This document shows, piece by piece, positions 1 to 10,532 of a DNA stretch of 64,000 nucleotides (position 1 is its first letter; the number at the start of each line of letters is the position of its first letter). The position numbers and the translations under genes are program-made. Under the pieces are notes generated by a model, which did not search any database, was not told the DNA's origin, and was given only the letters and a program-made list of their open reading frames with translations. Location: NCBI GenBank assembly GCA_943736015.1, contig OX031066.1:22895127-22959126 (forward strand), written 5' to 3'. This DNA is from Tridacna crocea. Its lineage: Eukaryota > Mollusca > Bivalvia > Cardiida > Cardiidae.

Positions 1-43
1 GGAATATGAATTAACTGACTTCACTTTGTTTTAATGATAATTC

Positions 44-258
44 TTAATCCTTTACTGTACATCCCTAGTTTTTATGACCCTGAGGGATAAGCCTTTTGAA
101 AACATTGTGGGAAAAGGAGAAAATGCTGATAACCAGCATTTTCTCCTTTTCCCACAATGTTTTCTACCCTGCTGGAAACAAATTTCAAATTTCCAGTTAC
201 AGTTATATTGTCTTTCAATTTGGACCAGTCTAAAATTCTGTTGTTGGTAAAGAGTAAT
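44..258 (+). repeat. Family A TTAA-hairpin MITE
   Basis: Ends TTAATCCTTTAC and GGTAAAGAGTAA. Central palindrome at about 103-167 with apex 'gctgataaccagc'. Duplicate of 7102-7326. Confidence 0.85.
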
Positions 259-372
259 TACACCCAGAGAACTGAATATTTTTGTAAAATACATGTTTAT
301 ATACATGATATGCACAGAACTGCATTGTTAAATAAATAAGGTTTGTTTTATGAATTTCTATCTTTTTATCTT

Positions 373-525
373 GTCATTCCTTTTACCCCATTCCACACAG
401 TCCCGAGTTTTAACAACCCCAAGTAGAGAAGGCTTTTGAAAAACACTGTAGGCTTTCTAAAACATTGTAGGAAAAGAAAAAAATGTTGGTAACCAGACAG
501 GATGTCTTTGAAGAAAAAGAAGGCT
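373..525 (+). repeat. Family A MITE, partial and decayed
   Basis: 'ccacacagtcccgagttttaac', two partial 'aaacatgtagg'-type arms and 'gttggtaaccag', then lost before the next element. Duplicated at 7446-7592. Confidence 0.6.
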
Positions 526-527
526 TT

Positions 528-755
528 TTAACCCTTTACCACTCAGTAACGACTTATAACACCCCTTGAGGAAGAAGCCTTTTGAAAGCACTGTTGGAAA
601 AGGAGAAAATGCTGGTAACCAGCGTTTTCTCTTTTTCCCACAGTGTTTTCTACCCTATCAGGATCAAATTTCATTATTTGAGTCGCATTTAAATTGTTGT
701 CTGCAAATACTTTCAAGTTGGGCAAGGTCAAAACTTTGCCGTCTGGTAAATAGTT
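528..755 (+). repeat. Family A TTAA-hairpin MITE
   Basis: TTAACCCTTTACCACTCAG at the left, 'gtctggtaaatagttgaa' at the right. The hairpin apex is 'gctggtaaccagc', followed by one uncompensated change ('agcgtttt'). Confidence 0.85.
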
Positions 756-761
756 GAAATA

Positions 762-960
762 TTGGAGGTTTTTGAAAACACTGTGGGGAAAAAAAGAAAA
801 TGCTGGTGACCAGAAGAGAAGTCTTTCAGAGAAAGAGATGGCTTTTGAAAACATTGTTGGGAAAGAAGAAAACGCTTGTGACCAGAAAAGGAGAATTCTT
901 CTGAGAAATCGACAGCCTTTGAAAACATTGTGGGAAAAGATGAAAATGCTCTGTAGCTCA
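762..960 (+). repeat. Tandem array of family A left hairpin arms
   Basis: Three successive copies of 'ttttgaaaacattgt', 'gaaaagaagaaaatgctt' and 'gtgaccagaa', about 70-75 bp apart, without the partner arm. Duplicated at 7831-8020. Confidence 0.75.
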
Positions 961-1230
961 GCTGGTAACAACGTTTGAGGGAGCATGTTGCTGGTACAAA
1001 TTCCAGCTTGCCAATTTCTCTCAGAGAATTTATGATAGTCATTGCAACAGGATAAATTCCTATCTTGCTTCTGAATAACCTGTGTATGATGCCCTAGATG
1101 GTTATGTGGGAAAGCAGGCAATGACTTGGGAACACCATAGTGAGAGGTGCTGAAAAAAAAAGCTGGGATAGCATGTATAGGTGAAGTGGTTGCAGTTGTG
1201 GTATCATTGAAATTATTTGAATAGTATCAA
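950..1230 (+). mobile_element. tRNA-derived SINE
   Basis: The head 'ctgtagctcagctggtaac' and 'ggtacaaattccagc' resemble tRNA A and B boxes. The body includes 'tgaataacctgtgtatgatg' and 'gaaagcaggcaatgactt', shared with the SINEs at 44400 and 54960. Duplicated at 8013-8300. Confidence 0.65.
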
Positions 1231-1232
1231 CT

Positions 1233-1441
1233 CTTGGGCTGTTAAGTGCAACTCAAGGACCTTTTGCAGACAGTGTAGATCAAGATCAGACTGCACAGAA
1301 CAAATAGTCTGATCTTTGATCTACACTGTCCTATAAGGGGATGTCTGATCCTGAAAAAAAATACTTTTGAAATAGCCAAATTTTGGTTTTTACTATCATT
1401 TTGAAGGTTTCATCTGTTACTTAGTAGGATAAGGGTTGAAT
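1233..1441 (+). repeat. Family B MITE (GATC palindrome)
   Basis: Starts 'gggctgttaagtgc', has the palindrome 'tagatcaagatcagact' with 'agtctgatctttgatcta', and ends 'ggataagggttgaa'. Duplicated at 8307-8507. Confidence 0.8.
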
Positions 1442-2506
1442 TTTAAACAAACAAATCTGCCAAACTACAAAAGTTCTGTACTATTTAGTATTAATAACCT
1501 TTACAGATAGTGTTTGATCAAAAGTTTCTCAAAAGAAGGACTTTGTGAAGGATATGAAATTATTGTGGCAAAAGCAAAATAGCATGCAACCAGAAGTTTT
1601 CTTCAAGATTCTCATTATGTTTTCCAAAAGCCTAAACAGTGTCCCTAAGTATCGGGAATGTCTTGTAAAGGGTTAAATTGCATGAGAATTATTTGATTAA
1701 AATGTATAAGAAAGAGTCATATACAAGCATACTGTTTGACAAAAATTTTCATTGATTTAGATAAGCCACTGTGTAGTCTGCATAATTATGTGCAGATATG
1801 ATTTTCCTTGATTCATATATGGCAAAAAAAATAGATAAATAGCCATTTTTCTCAATTAGATACAGTTTAATTACAATATCGAATTGTATCTTTTATCAAT
1901 CAACCCAATAAATGATGCCCATAGACTCATACTGCAAAACCATCGCAGCCGGGATTTTTTTGAAAAAATCATGGTCTAGGGGAGAAAACTCGTACTGTCT
2001 AAGAGTAAGAGTAAAGCAAGAGTAGTCTCCCTTATAATGATCCACCCTTCATCATTTCTCCTAGACGCTTGACGGATCAAAGTACTAAACACAACACTAG
2101 GAAAAGGGTGATGTAATGTTTTTAATCTGTTTTTGATGAAGATTTCAATTAATTTTAACAAAAGAGTGTCTTTGATATTGATTTTAATACAAAACACTAG
2201 AATCTAAGTTTTAAATAAGATTATTTCCTGCTTTTTCTACCTGAAATCCGAATGGAATCACCGAGAAAGGTTTTAATCTTTGAAAATCGCCATTTGCAAA
2301 GGTATGAGGTTTGCGGACGGCATAGTTTAAAATGACCCTTCACATTACGTACGATCTGATTACGAGTCTACACAATTAACTTGTTTCGTAAACCTTTCAG
2401 TGCAAAATAAATAGATTCAAATTCCAGCGGACGGCTCTAAACACATTCTATTGAAACTTACAAAGATTTTGTTTGTAGGTATAGGTTTGACTACACCAGC
2501 GGATGA
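1442..2506 (+). other. No gene seen; unique-looking duplicated DNA
   Basis: AT-rich sequence present also at 8508-9572. A minus-strand frame at 1976-2197 is partly conserved in the partner (9047-9274), but with an indel that alters the peptide and no recognisable domain, so I do not call it. Confidence 0.5.
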
Positions 2507-2612
2507 CATAGATCAAAGATCAGACTGAACGTTCTGTGCGGTCTGATCTTGATTTATGCCGCCCGCAAAAGTCTCTGCTTTCGCCTTTAGATGGCGCCGA
2601 AAGGGTTAAGCC
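2507..2612. repeat. Family B MITE, partial
   Basis: 'atagatcaaagatcagactg' pairs with 'cagtctgatcttgattta' type sequence, ending 'gccgaaagggttaag'. Duplicated at 9573-9671. Confidence 0.75.
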
Positions 2613-2690
2613 TATTTGGATAGAGTTAAAATCTTTATCAAATAGATATAGTTCCGGTACACTGTTCAAATCGTCTACAGAGGTTCGATG

Positions 2691-2881
2691 TGAGAAAGAA
2701 GCCTTTTGAAAACACTGTAGGAAAAGGAGAAATTGCTGGTAACCAGCATTTTCTCCTTTTCCCACAGTGTTTTCTACCCTTCCCAAAACAAATTTCAATT
2801 TTTCAGCCACCTTTATTTTTTCGTCTGCAAATGCTTTCAATTTGAACAAGTCTAAAATTTTGTCGTGTGGTAAAGAGTTAA
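2691..2881 (+). repeat. Family A MITE, left end lost, absent from the paralogous site
   Basis: From 'agaaagaagcc' through a full hairpin to GGTAAAGAGTTAA. The paralog at 19000-19018 is uninterrupted, so this copy arrived or was retained only here. The first 40 bp of the element are missing. Confidence 0.85.
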
Positions 2882-2934
2882 GGCGTGTAAAAACGAAAAC
2901 TTCAAAGTGCCATATACAGTAAAAGTTGCCTTTA

Positions 2935-3005
2935 CAGTCTATGTAGATCATGATCAGACTGCACAGAACGTGCAGTCTGATCTTTGATCTGCACCGTCCA
3001 CTTTC
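2935..3005. repeat. Family B palindrome core
   Basis: 'tagatcatgatcagactgc' and 'gcagtctgatctttgatc' flank an 'acagaacgt' loop. Matched at 19073-19132. Confidence 0.75.
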
Positions 3006-3629
3006 CTCAGACTTTCCGTACAATTTTATGCAACTTTAAAACCCTAATTGTTCGGAAAGTTTTTTTTAGACTGAAGTTATCTCTTGTTTATTTGGCGCTC
3101 TATGGGTTTGTAACGGGAATGGTTTGATATCCATTGGGATTAATTTTACTGACTAAACTTTATCTTCCTACCGTGATAAGCCAACTTATGTTTTGAACTT
3201 GAGCTATAAAATGACCTTCCATATTTAGCGATATATGTCGATATCGTCATTGAATGAAAACATAGTTTTGTTTGTAAGTTTGCCTTAAGTTATCGTACTG
3301 GTTATCATTAACTCATTAATTTCATTTACTGAACATCTATTACCTCAATAATATCTGTTACAAAATACTGCATTTTTATTGTAGCGCGATCTTACAATGA
3401 ATTCCAAATTCAAATATTGGCGGTTATAATTAACATGAAATAAACGGGAGACTACCTGCCGTCTGTTAAGAAAAATATTAAATTTGACCGATTTTTTTTT
3501 TGTCTGGTGGCATGTCGTTTTTAGAACGGTTAAAATTAACAAGTTGACCACATGAACTGGTTGATATCCGTTACACCTAGATGAAAATTTATCGTTTGTC
3601 CAACGGATCGTCTCTACAGACGTTACCGT

Positions 3630-4140
3630 GTTTATTCGTCCTCGGTTTTATTCTTGCTCTTGGCTGGCATTTTTTGTAAGGTGCACAGGCATATAAGGAC
3701 CAGAGACAGGAAAAGGAGGTTCCATGTCCCGCCTACTGCACGTACTATGCACATACTACAGCCGCAGTAATTTAGCACCTCCGGCAGTAGCCAAAGCGAG
3801 GTTTTGGGCGGAGTCTTTGTTTTGTAGGCGTACCATTCAATGGTATGCACGTACTCACAACGCGAAGCAGTCAGAAATAAGCCTTTCCTCTCCAATAAGG
3901 GAGGCAACTGTAGCAGTACTAATTCCAAAATTTTGTACGAGTTGTTTCCCTTTGACAATCAGTCGTTCATCATTCTCTTGCGCGACCCATATATTTTGAA
4001 TGAATATCAGCCCGGAATAAAAAGCAAAGCAAAAGTGCAGATAAAATGGACGGAAATAAGCGATAGTAGCAATAAATTAAACAAACTGAGGAGAAAAAGC
4101 AATGTAAATTGGTGTTACAAACAAAAATTGATGTGAAAGG
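3630..4140. other. Duplicated GC-box-like stretch, no supported gene
   Basis: Contains 'cccgcctactgcac', 'ggggcggagtc'-like and 'cccaaaacctc' phrases, also present at 24470-24930. On the minus strand a short frame ending MPAKSKNKTEDE precedes a TAA and is conserved as MPVKSKHKTEDE in the partner, but the frame upstream is not conserved. It may be an old promoter or first exon that was duplicated. Confidence 0.25.
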
Positions 4141-4730
4141 AACAAACCGGAAATAGCAAAAAAGCTTGGTAGAGAAGATATGACACTAGTTCCACGATTT
4201 CTTTACGATTCTACGGGTGCCGAAGGTTGTTAGTCACATGTTTCTTTTTTTCTTTTTAAAGTAAACACGTGTATATCTTTGCATATGAACCATATCAAAC
4301 TCAAAGGTAATAAAAGAGTAAACTTGAACGAGATTCATCTGTTCAGTATCCGGATTGTAGATATATTCCGATAAAAGTTTGAATTCTGAGAAAAAATTGA
4401 AATTTATTCAATACAACACTTTATGCTGGTTGAAAACAAAATAAAGAAAATAACATAATTGAGAGAGGTTAGTATAAATAGAGTTGTAAAAACTTGTTTC
4501 TATCGAATGGCAGTCATCTGAACATCCGGTAATTTCGACACCCAGTCATTTTGATACATTTTGGTCATTTCAATCCCCGGTGGAAAAATGTTTGCAAACT
4601 TTGGTCATATTGACTTCTTATTTTTAGAGCACTTTTTAAACCTCGACTTTTTATTATCAAGTTACTTTTATTTCTGTTAAAGATGTCATATCAGTGTAAT
4701 TTTGTATTGGTGTGTGACCAAAACATGTTT

Positions 4731-4734
4731 TTAA
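4731..4734. other. Unoccupied TTAA target (empty site for 25554-25917)
   Basis: Here 'gtttttaaataactttattc' has one TTAA. The paralogous locus has the same flanks with a family A element bounded by TTAA on both sides. Confidence 0.9.
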
Positions 4735-5231
4735 ATAACTTTATTCAAGGGGAATTACTCCGAGTATGGGTATATTTGTACAATTTTATGTATTCTACTC
4801 AGCTTTTTTAATAAAGAGATTAATATGCAGTATAATATTTATCAAACACTCACCTGTCTTTAACTGTGTACGTTTGACTTCACATTTTTATCGATCGAAG
4901 TAAATCATAATTAATGAAAATCCTACAAAATATAACAAATGCCCAGACTAGACCACCTAAAAAAAGATTAAGAAAACATATATCCTTCACACATTCAAGA
5001 TAGAAATATATCTACATACAGTACCTCCATTTTACCGAATCTGTAATTTATAGAAACCCTTTTACATCCAGCACAGCGGAGTTTTTTTGTCATGCAGTGA
5101 GGTAATCTTTGAAAGCATTGTGTCAGTGAGATTTTTTAATGAGAGCAAACCGCAATGCAGACTTTCTGAGCCATTTGGACCACATGGCAAACGATAAGTT
5201 AAAGAATGTGTGATTAATAATTGAGTTCTTC

Positions 5232-5325
5232 TTAAACCCTTTACCACACAGTCCCAACTTTTAACAACCCTGAAAAAGAAGCATTTTGAAAACATTTTGG
5301 GAAAAGGAGAAAATGCTGGTAACTA
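5232..5325 (+). repeat. Family A MITE, left half only
   Basis: 'taaaccctttaccacac' to 'gaaaatgctggtaacta'; the right arm is missing. Confidence 0.7.
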
Positions 5326-5589
5326 AAACTACTTCTATATAAAGTACCAAAAAAATGAGAAATTCTTGTACCCCCCACAAAATGAATGTTTTCGGGGTTG
5401 TACTTGAATCATCTGCTTTGACTGTGTATCTGTCTGTGTGTCTGTCTATCTGTGTACAAAATACCAGTAATTTTGTGTCCCAAACTCCTCCTACAGTTTT
5501 CCTTCAACTGTATTGAAACTTTGCACATATATTAATCATAATTATATCGAAGATTTGCAAGATTCACTTTTCAAGTGTCAACTCTTCCT

Positions 5590-5945
5590 AGTTGGAGAAT
5601 ATATTTTTCGGGAAGAAGTTGCGAAGTATTTAACGAAAAAGTGGGGCAAGAGTCTTCCAGCATCGACACTCAGTGTTTTTTTTTTTAAAACAAAGAGAAA
5701 TGGACCAGTGCTTTGGAAGATTACAGGGTTCAGACTAGCACACCAAAACACATGAACCTGGATGAGAGCCTTTATCGTTGGTACTCAGACTTAAGCTCAA
5801 GAAATATTGTTGTAAGTGGTAATATGCTTGTCAAAAAGGCGAAGAAACTTGGCTGTGAGCTGGGGATTCAGGATTTATCTTATTCCAATGGATAGCCAGC
5901 CAGATTTAAGAAATGCCATAGTATTAGAGCATGCAAACCTAAATG
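5590..5945 (+). pseudogene. pogo/Tigger-type transposase N-terminus (CENP-B-like HTH) remnant
   Basis: Across two frames the sequence reads EVAKYLTKKWGKSLPASTLSV, a helix-turn-helix with an ASTLS recognition helix, then LDESLYRWYSDLSSRNIVVSG, MLVKKAKKLGCELG, and YSNG-stop-PARFKKCHSI. The second part matches the layout of the CENP-B-type HTH_Tnp_Tc5 domain, in which SNGWLxRFKxRH is conserved; here the Trp codon is a TAG stop. A frame shift near 5690, by the T-run, separates the two halves. The DDE catalytic domain does not follow. This is a decayed transposase, not a host gene. Confidence 0.78.
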
Positions 5946-6030
5946 TAAGAATGTTTTTCAAGTCCAACCCAAGTTTTTACTGGTTTTAACCATTCTTTAT
6001 CTCGACCAAATTCCTGTTGCCTTTTTTTTT

Positions 6031-6172
6031 CACCAGCAATTTCTCCTTTTCTCACACTGTTTTGTACTCTTTACAAAACAAATTTCAAAGTTTTAGTCAC
6101 CTTTATTTTGTCATCTGCAAATGCTTTTGATTTTGACAAACCTAAAATATTGTCATTTGGTAATGAGTTAAC
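6031..6172 (+). repeat. Family A MITE, right half
   Basis: From 'caccagcaatttctcc' through 'tttgtcatctgcaaatgc' to 'ggtaatgagttaac'. Confidence 0.75.
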
Positions 6173-6344
6173 TCTTTATTTCAACCAAAATCCTGTTGAT
6201 TTTTTACAAGATGAAAACCTTTTAGACTCAAACCAAAAGCATTTACAAAGGTGAAAAACATTGCAGGAGAAGGAGAAATGTTGTATAATTGCATTTTCTC
6301 ATTTTTTCAATCTTTTTTTGTAGTTCTGTTTTTCTAGGGGATAA

Positions 6345-6600
6345 GCTCACCTGGGCAGCTCAGTGGTCAGCAAACTTGTGACCTGGCTGTGGTGAGTTTG
6401 ATACCCACTGAGGCAAACTCTCTTTCCTGCCTCTTACGGATGATGCATGTGAGAATGTATCGAGTGATCTGGAAAGAAAGTTATGTCAGTACAGGTGTGA
6501 GAAAGCCAGGAAATACATGCATAGGAGCACTAACTGCTATGATACGACTGCTATGTTAAAATGGCAATTAAATCCAAGTCAATCAATCAATCCATCAGTC
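6345..6600 (+). mobile_element. tRNA-derived SINE with (aatc)n tail
   Basis: 'tgggcagctcagtggtcagc' (A-box-like), 'gagtttgatacccactg' (B-box-like), 'ggaaagaaagttatgtcag', 'gagaaagccaggaaatac' and the tail 'aatcaatcaatcc'. Same family as 21882-22155. Confidence 0.8.
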
Positions 6601-6837
6601 ATGAGAATTGGAGGTATAAAGCTTTTGAAAAGATTATGGGAAAAGAGGAAAATGTAGATAACCTACATGTTGTTTTTCCCCAAGTTTTTTTTTTAACAAC
6701 TCAAAACAGTAACCATCCCTTGACCTATATTTGTCAGTTGCAAATGCTTTCAGTATTGTTTGTTAAAGTATTAGCTTCAGGTACAGGAAATAGTGAGAAG
6801 TGAGAATGTAAACACTGATTTAAATTTTAAATCTTCA

Positions 6838-7055
6838 CCAAACTACATAATTTCATACTTGTCCAAGTTGAAACCTTTTGCAGACAAGAAAATAAATGTA
6901 ACTCAAAAATTGAAATTTGTTTTAAGCAAGGTAGCAAACATTGTGGGAAAAAGAGAAAATGCTGGTTATCAGCATTTTCTTCTTTTCCCATAATGTTTTC
7001 AAACTGCTCCTTTCATAGGGTTGTTAAAAGTTGGGATTTTGTGGAAAAGGTTTAA
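6838..7055 (-). repeat. Family A MITE, reverse orientation
   Basis: 'cttgtccaagttgaaa', 'aaaaattgaaatttg', hairpin with apex 'gctggttatcagc', and a right end 'gtggaaaaggtttaa'. Confidence 0.75.
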
Positions 7056-7101
7056 ACAGGAATATGAGTTTACTGACTTCACTTTGTTTTAATGATAATT
7101 C

Positions 7102-7326
7102 TTAACCCTTTACCGTACAATCCCTGGTTTTTATGACCCTGAGGGAGAAGCCTTTTGAAAACATTGTGGGAAAAGGAGAAAATGCTGATAACCAGCATTT
7201 TCTCCTTTTCCCATGATGTTTTCTACTCTGCTGGAAACAAATTTTAAATTTCTAGTAACAGTTATTGTTGTCTGCAAGTGCTTTCAATTTGGACCAGTCT
7301 AAAAATATTGTCATTGGTACAGAGTT
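7102..7326 (+). repeat. Family A MITE
   Basis: TTAACCCTTTACC to 'ttggtacagagtt'. Paralog of 44-258. Confidence 0.85.
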
Positions 7327-7594
7327 CAGCAATTACACTCAGAGTATTTTTGTAAAATACATGCATATATATATTTATGCACAGAACTGCATTGTGAAAT
7401 AAATAAGGTTTATTTGATGAATTTCTATCTTTTTATCTTGTCATCCCTTTTTCCCCATTCCACACAATCCTGAGTTTTAACAACCCCAAATAGAGAAGAC
7501 TTTTGAAAACACCGTAGGCTTTCTAAAACATTGTAGGAAAAGAAAAAAAATGTTGGTAACTAGACGGGATGTCTTTGAAGAAAAAGAAGGCTTT

Positions 7595-7823
7595 TTAACC
7601 CTTTACAACCCAATAATGACTTTTAACAAGCTTGAGGAAGAAGCCTTTTGAAAGCACTGTGGGAAAAGGAGAAAATATTGGTAACCAGTATTTTCTCTTT
7701 TTCCCACAGTGTTTTCTACCCTATCAGGATCAAATTTCATTATTTGAGTCACATTTAAATTGTTGTCTGCAAATTCTTTCAAGTTGGGCAAGGTCAAAAC
7801 TTTGCCGTCTGGTAAAGATTTGA
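7595..7823 (+). repeat. Family A MITE with altered but still paired apex
   Basis: TTAACCCTTTACAACC to 'ctggtaaagatttgaa'. The apex reads 'atattggtaaccagtat' instead of 'atgctggtaaccagcat', so at least one stem pair changed on both sides. Confidence 0.85.
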
Positions 7824-7830
7824 AATATTG

Positions 7831-8020
7831 GAGGTTTTTGGAAACATTGTTGGAAAAGAAGAAAATGCTGGTGACCAGAAGAGAAGTCTTTCAGAGAAAG
7901 AGATGGCTTTTGAAAACATTGTTGGAAAAGAAGAAAATGCTTGTAACCAGAAAAGGAGAAGTCTTCTGAGAAAAAGACAGCGTTTGAAAACATTGTGGGA
8001 AAAGATGAAAATGCTCTGTA
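7831..8020 (+). repeat. Tandem array of family A left hairpin arms
   Basis: Paralog of 762-960, with three arm copies 'gaaaacattgttggaaaag', 'aagaaaatgct'. Confidence 0.75.
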
Positions 8021-8300
8021 GCTCAGCTGGTAACAACAATTAAGTGAGCATGTGGCTGGTACAAAATTCCAGCTTGCCATTTTCTGTCAGAGAATTTATA
8101 ATAGTAATTGCAACAGGATACATTCCTATCTTGCTTCTGAATAACCTGTGTATGATGCCCTAGATGGTTATGTTGGAAAGCAGCCAATGACTTAGGAACA
8201 CCATAGTGAAAAGTGCTGGGAAAAAAAAAGCTGGGAGAAAATGTATAGGTGAAGTGGTTGCAGCTTTGATATCATTGAAAATATTTGAATAGTATCAACT
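8013..8300 (+). mobile_element. tRNA-derived SINE
   Basis: Paralog of 950-1230: 'ctgtagctcagctggtaac' and 'ggtacaaaattccagc'. Confidence 0.65.
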
Positions 8301-8306
8301 CTTAGG

Positions 8307-8507
8307 CTGTCAAGTGCAACTCAAGGACCTTTTGCAGATAGTGTTGATCAAGATCAGATGGCACAGAACATGTAGTCTGATCTTTGATCTACACTGTCCA
8401 ATAAGAGCATGTCTAATCCTGAAAAAAATACCTTTGAAATAGCCAAATTTTGGTTTTTACTATCAGTTTGAATTTTTCATCTCAGTTAGTAGGATAAGGG
8501 TTGAATT
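8307..8507 (+). repeat. Family B MITE
   Basis: Paralog of 1233-1441 with palindrome 'gatcaagatcag' and 'ctgatctttgatc'. Confidence 0.8.
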
Positions 8508-9572
8508 TTAAACGAACAAATCGACTAGAACTATAAAAGTTCTGTACTATTTAGTATTAATAACATTTACAGATAGTGTTTGATCACAAGTTTCTCAAAA
8601 GAAGGACTTTGCAAAGGATATGAAATTATTGTGGCAAAAGGAAAATAGCGTGCAACCAGAAGTTTTCCTCAAGATTCTCATTATGTTTTCCAAAAGCCTA
8701 AACAGTGTCCCTAAGTATCGGGAATGTCTTGTAAAGGGTTAAATTGCATGAGAATTATTTGATTAAAATGTATAAGAAAGAGTCATATACAAGCATACTG
8801 TTTGACAAAAATTTTCATTGATTTAGATAAGCCACTGTGTAGTCTACATAATTATGTGCAGGTATGATTTTCCTTGATTCATATATGGCAAAAAAAAAAT
8901 AGATAAATAGCCATTTTTCTCAATTAGATACAGTTTAATTACAATATCGAATTGTATCTTTTATCAATCAACCCAATAAATGATGCCCATAAACTCGTAC
9001 TGCAAAACTATCGCAGCGGGGATTTTTTTTTTTTTTTACAAATGGTCTAGGGGAGAAAACTCGTACTGCCTAAGAGTAAGAGTAAAGCAAGAGTAGTCTC
9101 CCTTATAATGATCCGCCCTTCATCATTTCTCCTAGACGCTTGACGGATCAAAGTACTAAACACAACACTAGGAAAAAGGTGACATGCATGTAACGTTTTT
9201 AATCTGTTTTTGATGAAGATTTCAAATAATTTTAACAAAAGAGTGTCATTGATATTGATTTTAATACAAAACACTAGAATCTGAGTTTTAAATAAGATTA
9301 TTTCCTGCTTTTTCTACTTGAAAGTCGATTGGGATCACCGAGAAGGGTTTTAATCTTTGAAAATCACCATTTGCAAAGGTATGAGGTTTAGTTTAAAATG
9401 ACGCTTCACAGAATGTACGATCTGATTCCGAGTCTACACAATTAACTTGTTTCGTAAACCTTTCAGTGCAAAATAAATAAATTCAAATTCCAGCGGACGG
9501 CTCTAAACACATTCTATTGAAACTTACAAAGATTTTGTTTGTAGGTATAGGTTTGACTACACCAGCGGATGA

Positions 9573-9671
9573 CATAGATCAAAGATCAGACTGAACGTTC
9601 TGTGCAGTCTGATCTTGACTTATGCCGTCCGCAAAAGTCTCTGCTTTCGCCTATGGCGCCGAAAGGGTTAA
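9573..9671. repeat. Family B MITE, partial
   Basis: Paralog of 2507-2612. Confidence 0.72.
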
Positions 9672-9695
9672 GCCTATTTGGATAGAGTTAAAATC

Positions 9696-10532
9696 GGTTG
9701 AACTAATATTCTATAGAGTGAGGGTACGCTGTTTTGATATAGACTCGGTATAGACTCTAAAGAGCGAGGGTACGGTATGACAAAATGGAAACGCTGGCAT
9801 ATGTAGAAATATGTATCATATAGAAGATCTGCAGATCAAAATTAAAATTTAAATATCGTCCTAGATATCTGCAAATTAAGAAGAAAATGCCAATATTCAA
9901 GTTATTAAAATTGAACTACTTTATGCCAACTTTAATATCATTGCGCTAAAGCCCGGGACCTTTCGGAAATAGATTAATTTATCAATTTCATTGCCAGGCG
10001 TCTTCTTCTGAAAAGGACTGTTAATACACTTGAAATTACGTTTTTCAGCCCGTCTGGCGTTTTTTGCGATAAAAGAGCATATAAAGATTGCTTTGTCTGT
10101 TTGTATGTAGTTAGGACAGAGAACGTAGTGATGATGTAGTCTACTCCAACGTGTTAAGGTATCTAGAAAGCAGTATAAACTGTAAAGCGTTTAGGTACAT
10201 AAACAATATAAGCATGTTTAAAATTTAAAAAAAAATGCATGTTTCCCTTTTGACAGCGACAAAATGAATCGGCTAAAGCTTAATTGATAGTGTCCATGGT
10301 TGAAAGATAGAGCGTCTGCCACATAACCAAAGGGACTGGAGTTCAAGACACAGGAGCGGGGTTTTTTAAGTTTGGGATCTTTCATTGATCAACATATCCG
10401 GGTTAAGTACTGGTGTAGTTCCCAGGAAAGAGAATCAAGAGAGATTTGGATAATTTGTACAAACTTGTTTTTCAATCGCTGATAAATATATATGTTTAGT
10501 TCTTTTATGACCGAAATATGTTTAACATGCGA
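9696..10532 (+). other. No gene seen; a tRNA-like SINE head at about 10290-10370
   Basis: 'tggttgaaagatagagcgtc' and 'ctggagttcaagacac' look like tRNA A and B boxes, but no SINE body or tail is clear. The rest is AT-rich and unrecognised. Confidence 0.4.

Larger units (their letters stand above)
1..2633 (+). repeat. Segmental duplication copy 1 (partner 7059-9695)
   Basis: The block is collinear with 7059-9695 over its whole length, with scattered substitutions and small indels. Both copies contain the same family A elements, SINE, family B elements and unique sequence in the same order, so the block duplicated after those insertions. Similarity ends at 'gagttaaaatc' in both. The left end may lie before the window. 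Confidence 0.9.
2624..4812 (+). repeat. Duplicated segment, first copy (partner 18942-19468 plus 24166-25993)
   Basis: 2624-3328 matches 18942-19468, and 3326-4812 matches 24166-25993. The partner is split by a 4.7-kb transposon. This copy lacks that transposon and lacks the family A insertion of 25554-25917, but carries a family A insertion at 2691-2881 that the partner lacks. The two copies therefore serve as empty-site references for each other. Confidence 0.88.
7059..9695 (+). repeat. Segmental duplication copy 2 (partner 1-2633)
   Basis: Partner of the block at the start of the window, in the same orientation. Differences include a poly-T expansion at about 9023 and a loss near 9380 relative to 2315. 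The left boundary coincides with the end of the family A element at 6838-7055, the right with the 'aaaatc' shared with 2633. Confidence 0.9.

Noticed and set aside
950-1010. tRNA genes at SINE heads (950, 6345, 21882, 54960)
   Set aside because: A and B boxes are present, but no complete cloverleaf with anticodon arm is visible, and each continues into a SINE body and tail.
543-1121. Recurring short frames containing FSSFPTMFSK, LLFPQCF or VENTVGKGENAGYQ-type peptides throughout the window
   Set aside because: They are translations of the family A hairpin arms and flanks in different frames, without conserved starts or extents.
1976-2197. Minus-strand frame partly conserved at 9047-9274
   Set aside because: Conservation follows from the segmental duplication, an indel changes the peptide, and there is no domain or splice context.
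5513-5755. 80-residue frame as an intact gene
   Set aside because: It is one frame of a broken pogo/Tigger transposase. The continuation is in another frame and meets a stop at the conserved Trp.
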